Positions 55,376-64,000 of a DNA stretch of 64,000 nucleotides are shown piece after piece. This DNA comes from Bactericera cockerelli (Eukaryota; Arthropoda; Insecta; Hemiptera; Triozidae), in assembly GCA_024516035.1 (NCBI GenBank), contig CM044961.1:37475112-37539111 (forward strand). The letters are read 5' to 3'. Position 1 is the stretch's first letter, and every line of letters begins with the position of its first letter. A program made the position numbers and the translations under genes. The notes under the pieces were generated by a model, which was not told where the DNA came from, made no database searches, and saw nothing but the letters and a program-made list of their open reading frames with translations.

Positions 55376-56185
55376 AATATAGTGTTTAGGAAATGTCTAG
55401 AAATAGAATCCAAGAAAAAAAGCGAATGGTTCTTTTGGCTCCTCAATTTACAAACCACTTATTTCTGTGTGACCACAGAGCGTTCGCGCTAGTTAATCTG
55501 ATAAGAAACTAAGAATGAATCAGGGAATAACAATGCCAACAGAGTTTTCAAAGTGGTTAGAACGGTTCAACCCAGTAGCTTTTGAAAAGTTCCTAAAAGT
55601 ATCACCAGATGGCATTTTTTACATCAGCTGTTGTGTACACGTTTTTTGCTGACTGAATTCGATTATTTAATACAAACATGTTGCTTTTAAGTTGTGAAAA
55701 CGGTGCAGTCTTTTAACTTTGAATCCATGTGTAGACGTGACTTAAAATTCCGAAATCATAGTGACTGCAAAATCATATTTTTTCAAGCAGATTGTTGTGA
55801 AATTGTGACACAGTGGAAAATGTAAAAGTTCATAATCAATAATTGATTGCATTACCTTTTGATACAATAATTGATATTATGCTAATTATGAAAAATCTGA
55901 TTCTGTAATTAACTGTCTTGTGTTTTAGACTTTTTTTCTAGAAGAAAAACCAAGTAAAATCGAAAAACCAGACAGCCGAAATGCTACCACTCCGCCGATT
56001 ATTCACATTCATCTTTCTGACAACTTTAATATTTCTCTCGTCATCTTCATATTAAGTAAAAGAATGTCACATCCAATACAGCGATTAAGTTGGCAACTAA
56101 AAATCTGACACACTTCTGTCATCAGTAAAAAAGTCTCTCCAACAAATAAGAAGTAAAATTTTTACACAGTTAAAACAAAGTCGTC
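55376..56185. other. Intergenic, no gene seen
   Basis: AT-rich DNA; no supported exon. Confidence 0.45.
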
Positions 56186-56440
56186 CCTCTTCTAACATCG
56201 TTTACCCTTAAAATAATCAAAATGCTGTGAAGGAATTTTCGCAACATAAAAGTCTTAAAACTATCACTTAATTCCACCCAAATCATCCCTCTTCTAAAAC
56301 TAAACAATGGTTTTCCTTTAAAATCAAAATGCTCTGGTAAATAATACACAAAAAAGCATTAAATTTTTCACACAAGTCCAACAACGTCGTCCCTCCTCCA
56401 ACGTCGTTCACCAAAATTCAAAATGCTTTCTCCCACCGGC
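56186..56440 (+). repeat. About 100-bp degenerate tandem repeat just upstream of exon H
   Basis: Three blocks of the form CGTCCCTCCTCCAACGTCG then CAAAATGCT (near 56190, 56280 and 56388) with AAAACATTAAA-type spacers. They stop about 110 bases before the exon H acceptor. Confidence 0.7.
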
Positions 56441-56550
56441 GGCGTCGGCGTCGCATCACTCAGCGCCCAATTTTGGCTTCCACTTCTCGCCCGGATGTCC
56501 TTTTTCGGCCTCTCCCGCGGCGATGAACCCACGACCCTCCGCTCCTGCAG

Positions 56551-56739
56551 CCACACGGGACCATGTTCGACATTGACGGGAACACGCGAGGCTTGATGGA
56601 TGATCTGCGCATGGACAAGAAGTTCTTCTTCAACTGGGGCAAGACGAGGCTCAACCTGACCAAGTATCTGATCGAGCACAACAGGAACAACTCTCACTGG
56701 TCGAATGTGATCAGCATTGATGAGCCGGAAGATAAGGAG
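56551..56739 (+). CDS. Exon H: 63-codon internal exon of an unrecognised gene
   Basis: A pyrimidine-rich acceptor (CTCCGCTCCTGCAG) and a strong donor (GATAAGGAG|GTAAGTGG) bound exactly 63 codons in phase 0. The product reads PHGTMFDIDGNTRGLMDDLR, MDKKFFFNWGKTRLNLTKYL and ends SIDEPEDKE. The GC content and codon use are clearly coding and unlike the flanks. It has no signal peptide and does not show the core motif of genes A-G, though FFFNWGKTRLNLTKYL has a similar aromatic flavour. The other exons are outside the window or were not found. An in-frame ATG (56563) lies within the exon, but an in-frame TGA precedes the acceptor, so a start here is possible. Confidence 0.65.
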
Positions 56740-57142
56740 GTAAGTGGTTATGTAAGTGGTCAACCTGACCAAGTATCTGATTGAGCACAACAGGAACAAC
56801 TCTCACTGGTCCAATGTGATCAGCATTGATGAGCCGGAAGATAAGGAGGTAAGTGGTTATGTAAGTGGTCAACCTGACCAAGTATCTGATCGAGCACAAC
56901 AGGAACAACTCTCACTGGTCTAATGTGATCAGCATTGATGAGCCGGAAGATAAGGAGGTAAGTGGTTATGTAAGTGGTCAACCTGACCAAGTATCTGATC
57001 GAGCACAACAGGAACAACTCTCACTGGTCTAATGTGATCAGCATTGATGAGCCAGAAGATAAAGAGGTAAGTGGTTATGTAAGTGGTCAACCTGACCAAG
57101 TATCTCATTGAGCACAACAGAAACAACTCTCACTGGTCTAAT
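56740..57142 (+). repeat. 109-bp tandem repeats copying the end of exon H and its donor
   Basis: Each unit contains the last 88 bases of exon H and then GTAAGTGGTTATGTAAGTGG. Donors lie at 56740, 56849, 56958 and 67 bases into the 57000 line (57067). A fifth copy is cut at 57142 by the transposon, and the array resumes at 63899. Since 109 is not a multiple of three, using a later donor would shift the frame. Two GTAAGT strings lie in every unit. Confidence 0.95.
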
Positions 57143-57771
57143 CCCATACAGCACAAAACATTGTAATAGCTCTTTATTAAGCCTGATAAAAAACAATGAA
57201 CAATTTGAATAGAATTGGATAAATCCAACGTTTAAATGTATTACAATGTTTATAAACATTTCGATGAAACACAGAAACATTGTTTTAATATTGTAATAAT
57301 CCAATGCACGCAAAATTCACTGCAGGGGTTTTTGCGCATGCGCGAGAGTTGTATTTTTCCAACGTGACTCTCGTTGTTATAGTCTTGTTTTTTTAAACAT
57401 ACTGTTTAATCCAAGTGTAATAGAGTACAGGGAAAAAATCTAAGATGGCGTACCAGAATTTCCAATTAAAATATCAGTTCCGCCATATTGGATTTTTTTT
57501 TCCAACCCCATTACACTCGGATTAAACTGTTAATAAAATATGAAAAAAGTGTAATCCATAATTATAACACACGGTCGTTGACGAAGATTAGTCCATTTGT
57601 ATTGTGTGTTTAATCTATTTGTTCAATGAAAATGTTGTAATTATCCAACCATAATACAACATTTTTTTAACCTATGTAATGCGTTTTTACCTAAACATTG
57701 TTTATACACCATATATAATACATCGTGTACTGTCCAGCTCGTAGTTTTCCAACAGTATTACAATTTTCTAA

Positions 57772-58184
57772 ATAAACTGGGTGACAAAATTAGAGGAACC
57801 CACGCTGTTTTTCCTTTTTAACGCCATGTATTTCAATGCGACTGTGGTGTTGTACTCTTGTTGTAGATAACATTTTCAAATGATTTTTGTTTTTGATAAA
57901 AGAAAACAGATTAAGGATTTACACTCAATACAAGAAAAAAAAAATCATTGGCACTGATGGAAAGAAAATGAACTTGGAAAGCAAAGGATTTCATAGGTGT
58001 TTTTCTTTGAAATACAAGTACCTAAAGCTCTTAATCTGTTTTCTCATTCTTTTATGGAAAACAAAAATTATTTAAAAATGTTATCTACAACAGAAGTTAC
58101 AACACTAAAGCTGCATAGAAATACATATAGAGCGTGAAAGGGAAAAAAACAGCTTGTGTTTCTCTAATTTTGTCAAACAGTGTA
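57772..58184. mobile_element. Palindromic Tc1/mariner-type MITE nested in the transposon
   Basis: Both ends read TGACAAAATTAGAG with ACTG outside, and the arms (about 57781-57915 and 58034-58176) are long inverted copies with mismatches (TTGTAGATAACATTTT, AACAGATTAAG). The ends resemble the TTGACAAAATTAGAG-like termini of Tc1 relatives. A TA follows the right end. Confidence 0.7.
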
Positions 58185-58909
58185 AATTGATGTAACGTGG
58201 TGAACAGATTCACATTGCTGAGATTATTTGTTTCATATAGCCACATGTGGATAGGTAATAGAAAGTAAAAAGATAAATTATTGTACATGCCACAGCCTGA
58301 TTTTATTTAAAAGAAACAAAATACAACAATCTTTTTTACATGGGAAACAAACTCACATCTAAATTTACAATAAGCTTCTGTAAGAAAAGAGTGACTCTGG
58401 TTGAAGGAAAGAGTAACTTTCACATTTTTTCCTCTTTTTTCCCTTCCCCAATTATTGTAAATGACAGACAATTATAAAGTTAACGTTATGAAAGACAGCT
58501 AAATTTTGCAATAAGTGTGGAATATTTTATAGTTGTGGATGTTTTTTTATTATTTTTTTATAATTGATCAAAAAGTAATGGTCGAAAAAATTATTTTGGC
58601 TCTCCTGAAAAGTAAATTTTTTACACATTTCTATCAGTGGTGCAATTGCTCGTCACACTTTAACAACCGATTGTTTTTTTTCTTCTAAAAAAATGTTTCT
58701 GCTAAAACTAAATGATATGATACAACATGTTGTAATCTTTTTACTTCAGACAATCCTCTGCATTTTCGAGGAAACTCACAAAACATTCTCACAACAAGAT
58801 GTGAAGCTGTGACAAGTTCAACAGAATTAGAAGATTTACTGAAAAATTTGCCGTTGAAGACCCCAGTTGAAGTTGAAATTGCATATAAATAGGTACCATT
58901 TAAACATAT

Positions 58910-59779
58910 TCAAATTGTATTTGTATGCAATATTGGAATTACAACACGTTTATCATTTAGTTTTAGCAGAAACATTTTTTTAGACACAGAAGTTAATTTT
59001 ATAGAAGCTAATTTATTTGATATTGTTACTAATTCGTAAATGTGTAGAATGGAAGATGGTATAGGATACTTGAAAAAGTCTTTCTTTCCCTTAACCATTA
59101 AACCAAAAAGAATCGGATCGCCTTCAATTGGTTTAATGATATTATGGATTTCCATTACTTCTCCCAAACTACAAAGAATATAACAATCTCTTTTAGAATA
59201 AGAACACGTTTTTAACTTATAGTTTACAGTAACATACACCCGGAATTGTTGTGAAACATCAAAATTTTCTAGTACTGGCCCATCATTATGGGGTAGTTGA
59301 TATTTGTTACTGATTTTATTTGAACCATTTGGTTGAAGAATGGAAAGTCCTTCAGATTGTCTTCTGATAATTTGTTCTAAGGGTTTGTCTTTCTTCCTTA
59401 ATGCTCTTTTAAGTGTGTGTAGAAAATTTTCAAAGGGAAAGGTACTATATGAGTCAAGAGGACCAAATATTTGAAAATCCTGATGGACATGTAACAAACC
59501 ATGAACATTATGTGAAACTAGGAAAGACCCGTACATATTAGAAAATGTTGTAACAAACCGTTCCATCAGTTTATGGGCCATATTGCCATTTACTTGGATA
59601 ATAATATCTTTCCTCATAAATATGTGACAAGCAATACTAAGAAACATAAAATTTTCATATTGTTTTTCTTTCAAGACGCCATGAAATGCACACATACCAA
59701 GGTAGATTAAAAATGTACGGAACTCTGTTGCTTTCTGCAGCTTGACTAAGCTGCAGCTCTGTGTCACAATTAAATGCAT
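58910..59779 (-). CDS. Transposase fragment, Tnp2/DUF4218-like (CACTA superfamily)
   Basis: 289 residues in one frame. The motif SHNVHGLLHVHQDFQIFGPL followed by STFPFENFLHTLKRALRK matches the conserved block of CACTA transposases and the plant DUF4218 region (histidine-rich stretch, GP, then PFE and TLK). ATEFRTFLIYLGMCAFHGVL lies just upstream. The catalytic N-terminal part is not in this frame. Another minus-strand frame (59933-59655) opens after TATTTCAG and overlaps the first residues in a different frame, so the gene has introns or a frameshift. It is probably the degraded or spliced driver of the 57143-63898 element. Confidence 0.75.
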   Translation of the reverse strand: MHLIVTQSCSLVKLQKATEFRTFLIYLGMCAFHGVLKEKQYENFMFLSIACHIFMRKDIIIQVNGNMAHKLMERFVTTFSNMYGSFLVSHNVHGLLHVHQDFQIFGPLDSYSTFPFENFLHTLKRALRKKDKPLEQIIRRQSEGLSILQPNGSNKISNKYQLPHNDGPVLENFDVSQQFRVYVTVNYKLKTCSYSKRDCYILCSLGEVMEIHNIIKPIEGDPILFGLMVKGKKDFFKYPIPSSILHIYELVTISNKLASIKLTSVSKKMFLLKLNDKRVVIPILHTNTI

Positions 59780-60264
59780 TACGAATTGTGTTGCTTGGTT
59801 GTCTAATTACATGATGATCATCATCATCAAACTGAGACTGCATATTCTCTGTGTTACTTTGTTCTTGTAGATGTTCTTCATAAAGAGCTTGAGTATCTGA
59901 AATAAACAAAATAATGAACAGAGGATAAAGCATATTGTTATACAGTAAACATTAAATTGTTTACTGTGTCCTCTTCAAAAAAAAAAAAAAAAATCAACTA
60001 TTTTACAGTACCTATGGACGTTGCTTGCTCCATTTGCAAGAATTTGAATACCTACATCTGAAAGTGTAACAGTCCGTTAACACTATCTTGGATTCAATAT
60101 GAATCTTGGGAATGAGTCATGTCAAGTTATTATATACAATGTGTTAATGGATATGAATTTCCCAATGATTTAATACTGAAATTATCATTTTACAAATTTA
60201 CACTGATATAGACACTTATGACTGTTTGCATTAAATAGTGCAGGCAACTTAACAAAAGTTATAA

Positions 60265-60565
60265 GAGTGTGCAATTGTCTCAATGGTAAGGCACTTGCTT
60301 GCCATGTGGAAGTACCCGGGTTCAAATCCCCGAGCCAACAAGAAATTTGTATTCAAATTTTTATTACAATTACTTGTAAGGGATACCTTCTGGATCACTT
60401 GTGTTGACCCAGCACCTAAATGGAAAGTATTGTGTAGCTTCTTGCCCATCAGAAGGGAGACATACTATGGGGCAGGCAGGCTACAACACAGACCATGAGT
60501 GTCTAAAATAGGACCTGTTTCATGGCTAAAAAATAAAAAATGGCTGTGAAACACTCTCCTTAAAA
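60265..60565 (+). repeat. tRNA-derived SINE in the transposon
   Basis: Head with AATTGTCTCAATGGTAAGGC, CTTGCTTGCCATGTGGAAGT and a B box GGGTTCAAATCCC, then a TGTGTTGACCCAGCACCTAA body and CTGTTTCATGGCT near the end. The same family is at 30906. Confidence 0.8.
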
Positions 60566-61139
60566 TAATAATAATAATAATAAAATCTCTGAGAAAAATG
60601 TCAGCCTTGCATGTGAATAGGCTGTTAGGTTCTCAATAACAGTACCACAAAAAGAATTTACTTAGATAATCATATTTTATATTTTACTTTCCTTAGGTAA
60701 CTTAAAAATAAGGTAAAGAAAATTGTGATGAAATAAAAGGGGGGTAACATACCATCATCTGATGGTGAATGTGGTGGAACCTCCAATAAAATTGAATATT
60801 TTGTTTGGGTGGCCTACTTTTCTTCAAGGGTCTTGGGTCTTCCAGTTGACTATCTGTAAAGATATGGGAAACAAAATCAACACAGGGGTTAGAGAATATA
60901 TATGTAGTTGTACAGTAAACTTTTTTTTGGTTTTATTTTTGCCTCTAACAATTATTGTAGTAATTTGAGATGGGCCAGTAAATTGTTTGTTCCCCACCCT
61001 TTTTGTTAAATAAGAGTGATTATTTATTTTACCTAGCTTATTTTAAGTTGAATATTATTACAATTAAATTTGGCCAACTCATTTTATTACATTATAAACA
61101 GGGTGTCCAAGGAACAGATGCAGATCTAACCTTAACATA

Positions 61140-61553
61140 CAGGGTGTCTACTAAATGGTCAAAGTAAAATTCCCTGACTTTTCCAGGTTTTCCAGACCAT
61201 TTTTCCAGTTTCTCCAGTCTACTTTTTTAAGGAGACATTATATGAATATTATATAAGACCTGCTAAAATTTTGTTAATTTTATAAAAATTGGTTAAGAGT
61301 GTTTTGTGTTTCTTACCAAAGAAGCATTATCACACTGCCTGGATTACAGTGGCGCCGCAGGCAATTTTTTTTTATTTTTCATTTTCATGACAAAATTGGA
61401 TCTTGAAAAAAATTCCCTGACTTTTCGTGTTTTTTCACAAAATTCCCTGACTTATGGTGTTTTTTCACAAAATTCCCTGACTTTTCCCTGACTTTTTCGG
61501 TCTCGAAAAATTCCCTGACAATTCCAGGTTTTCCCTGACCAGTAGACACCCTG
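61140..61553. mobile_element. MITE with CAGGGTGTCTACT ends and 5-bp duplication
   Basis: CAGGGTGTCTACT at 61140-61152 and AGTAGACACCCTG at 61541-61553 are exact inverted repeats, and ACATA flanks both sides. The inside repeats ATTCCCTGACTTTTC-like strings several times. It is non-coding. Confidence 0.85.
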
Positions 61554-62390
61554 ACATAATATTATCTTCTTTACCAATTACCAATCTGGTCCTGGGACAC
61601 CCTGTATACCTATATACATTTGATCTACCTTCATCTGACTTTGAATTTTCACATCTAGAGAAATATTTTGCAATCTCCCTTGCTTCAGCATAGGTCTTGT
61701 TATTCCCAAGGGACATTGTATACTTAATTTTGTGAAAAAAAGAAAAAAATCTGCTGTAAACATCACACAACTTTCCTTATCCTATAAATAAAGGTACCAT
61801 GCACAAAAAAAACAGCACTATCTCAACAACGGTAACTTCTATCAAAAAAATGATACTATTGATTTTGTTTATTTTTCCATTACAAGTATTTTTCATACCC
61901 ATGATTTTTTGGTATCTCAAACCAATCTAAAGAAGTGGCTGTTGCACCACTTTTAGAGGCCGGAACTCTACCACTAGTGACTTAATGGTAATAGTTATTA
62001 AGAAATGCTAATCAAATTTGTGTTCAGCACCTCAAAGAACCTATGAATTGATATGTCACAAGCCCCATCTAGTACCAACAATAAAAAAGTTAGTCCAGGG
62101 GGACCCTCCCAAAATACTATTAAATCGGAGTCGGGTACCAAAAAGTGCAAGATATCGAAAAAAAAAAAAAAAAAGTTCAGAACAAACCCCAATTATTTTT
62201 TCATCCTGAGAAAGTGCTATGAAATTTTTTGTATCTTTAACCAATCTGAAGATACGACCATTGCAGCCACTTTTTGAGGCCTTGTGGCCAAACGTTGCTG
62301 GCTAAGTTATCTAAAAGGTTTGTGGTTTGTGTGGTATATGAAATCAACTTACATAGCAAATTTCAAGTCTAGCTCTTACGGTTCTTTACA

Positions 62391-62407
62391 CACACACACA
62401 CACACAC
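62391..62407. repeat. (CA)n microsatellite
   Basis: A pure run of about eight CA units inside the transposon body. Confidence 0.9.
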
Positions 62408-63898
62408 GGACCAATGGCTGAAACTTTTTTGGTGTCCTGAGGCCATCATTTGTCCAGAAATGTTGAACTCTGGGTAGGTCAATATAGAACTTAAGTAACT
62501 GGAGAGTTAACTGGCAGAAACAGGTAACTGGAGTTTCTGCCAGTTAACTCTCCAGTTATAAGTCCAATTTTTTCTTGGTGATACTGGACAAAAGAGTTTC
62601 ATGACAAAACAATTACCTACCAAACATGCTGAACGCTCATGTCCTAATTGATGGACCTAGTTCATCTAGTTGTTAAAGTATAGAATTTTGTGAACATCAG
62701 ACCTACAGAACTTCACACCACTGTTATTAGTTAATATCATTAATTTCCTGTATGGTATTTTAATATTCCTATGTTTGGATTTACTAGATAAATAATCTAT
62801 TGATGTTGAATATTAGGTGGGTAAATTGTCATGAACTATCTTATTTGATATTCACCTGCTGGACCTAAACACCTTCACTACCTTCACTTCAGTAACCTTA
62901 CTGGGCCAGCTGTTAATGAGCAATCTGAGAAGGAAATTAAAAGTTACTGGGTAAGGAAATAGTGACTTACTGATTACACCAAGAACACAAACATTCCACA
63001 GTTTCACATTCAACAAGAGGAACTTGTAAAAGTATAAAAATAATTAATAGCGATAGCACTTACCTACCTCCAAGAATAATTCAAGAATGGAGCTGGGCTG
63101 GACAAGTGACAAGAATGAACAATGAGAGATGGGCCAAAAAGTTAACGGATTGGATCCCAATATCAAACAAGAGGTCAAAAGGCAGACAAAGGAATTGATT
63201 GATTGATAGATTATTTAAAGTAACAGTTTTATCAGAAGGGGTATTTTAATTGTTATCTTTTAGCTTTTAGGTACTAACTTTTATTAAATTTATTAAATTA
63301 AAGCAGGGAAACTAAAACTTCAGAAAGCCGTTAAAATGAAAAACACAATGACGCTGGCAACTGTTGACTAGGAACATCACCATCACCCATCACGCATGAG
63401 CATGAGCAGTAAAATTAAAAACCTCATTGCGCATGTGCAGCGTCGATTTAAAGTAGGTACCTATTCAAATTTGAATAAGACTTGAAAATTAAATAATTGA
63501 ACTTTGCTGAATGTAGTACAGTTGGAAAAAAACAGTACTCGTATTTTTCCGAGTGTATTACAATAGGTTATTTCAAAGTTGGTCATTGAACACATTTTAT
63601 GCAACTGGACCTGTATGAGATGTAATTTTCAATTTCAATTACAACCCATTTTATAACAGAGTTGATTTTTAACAACTTAATAAGACTGGTTAAGAGTGGA
63701 ATGTAATACAAGTTTGGATTGACAATTGTATTGCAGTCTACATTCTCACATTTTTTATAAATACACAAGTAATATTGATTTATTACCGATGTTATGGATT
63801 TATCCATACCTAATAATACTTGTTTTTTTTACTTCTGTAATACGAAGTCATTTTTGACACATGTATTACGTAGATTTCCAACATTTGTGCTGTATGGG

Positions 63899-64000
63899 AT
63901 GTGATCAGCATTGATGAGCCGGAAGATAAGGAGGTAAGTGGTTATGTAAGTGGTCAACCTGACCAAGTACCTGATCGAGCACAACAGGAACAACACTCAC
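63899..64000 (+). repeat. Exon H 109-bp repeat resumes
   Basis: ATGTGATCAGCATTGATGAG followed by GATAAGGAGGTAAGTGG continues the unit broken at 57142. Thus the array extends beyond the right edge of the window with at least one more donor. The copy has CCAAGTACCTGAT and CAACACTCAC variants. Confidence 0.9.

Larger units (their letters stand above)
57143..63898 (-). mobile_element. 6.76-kb CACTA-like DNA transposon inserted in the exon H repeat
   Basis: The ends are exact inverted copies of CCCATACAGCACAAA (57143-57157 and 63884-63898). The flanks read TCTAAT and ATGTGATC, restoring the repeat unit TCTAATGTGATC if one AT is removed, so AT is a 2-bp target duplication. The subterminal regions carry many TGTAATAC or TGTATTAC strings in both orientations (for example near 57160, 57238, 57293, 63555, 63705 and 63865), as in transposase-binding ends of CACTA elements. 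It codes for a Tnp2-like protein on the minus strand and contains nested smaller elements. Confidence 0.88.

Noticed and set aside
59655..59933. Independent 92-codon protein
   Set aside because: It overlaps the transposase region in another frame and starts after an acceptor-like site; more likely part of the same transposon gene.

Overview
This is nuclear DNA from an animal, most likely an insect and possibly a sap-feeding hemipteran. The evidence is small exons with GT-AG introns, a mitochondrial ribosomal protein gene with introns, several tRNA-derived and 5S-rRNA-derived SINE families, a jockey/CR1-type LINE, a CACTA-like DNA transposon and AT-rich, TE-laden introns. The species cannot be fixed from the sequence alone. 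There is one 100-base assembly gap (11494-11593).

Layout. 1-11.3 kb is ordinary: a plus-strand five-exon gene for a coiled-coil adaptor with a C-terminal ubiquitin-type zinc finger (4463-7009), possibly head-to-head with a very small minus-strand gene, then mRpL32 on the minus strand (8226-10241 region, start 10231). 11.4-15.2 kb is repeats: GA-rich satellite, 5S-derived SINEs, tRNA-derived SINEs. 15.2-52.6 kb holds a cluster of small secreted-protein genes on both strands, here called A (-), B (+), C (-), D with extra terminal exons E and F (+), and G (-). I rebuilt them exon by exon with matching splice phases. A, B, C, D and G begin with a signal peptide. They carry N-glycosylation sequons, several have dibasic or RxKR cleavage motifs, and they share a Tyr/Phe/His/Asp-rich core around a weak motif of the form IxxLxxxLxxxIYxxFDxxDxxFLxxYY. 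I do not recognise the family. 53.1-54.7 kb is one giant palindrome. 56.5-57.1 kb holds an exon of another gene (H), and 57.14-63.90 kb is a single 6.76-kb DNA transposon that landed inside H's tandem repeat.

The most unusual signal is where the minisatellites sit. In genes A, B and H, tandem arrays begin exactly at exon-intron boundaries, so each unit copies the end of an exon plus its splice donor (or, once, the acceptor plus the start of an exon). The largest is a 39-bp array of about 39 copies (16397-17920); nearly every unit contains a GTAAGT donor on the coding strand of gene A. Others are about 119-128 bp x5 (gene A exon 2), 113 bp x3 (gene A exon 3 acceptor), about 155-162 bp x4 (gene B exon 3) and 109 bp x4-5 (gene H). 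Repeated splice-site duplication in a fast-evolving secreted gene cluster is the observation most worth following up.

How the genes may work together: the secreted paralogues look like products of local duplication, inversion and exon gain, and their signal peptides and processing sites suggest export, for example into saliva, haemolymph or cuticle. That role is inference only. The housekeeping genes at the left are unrelated neighbours.
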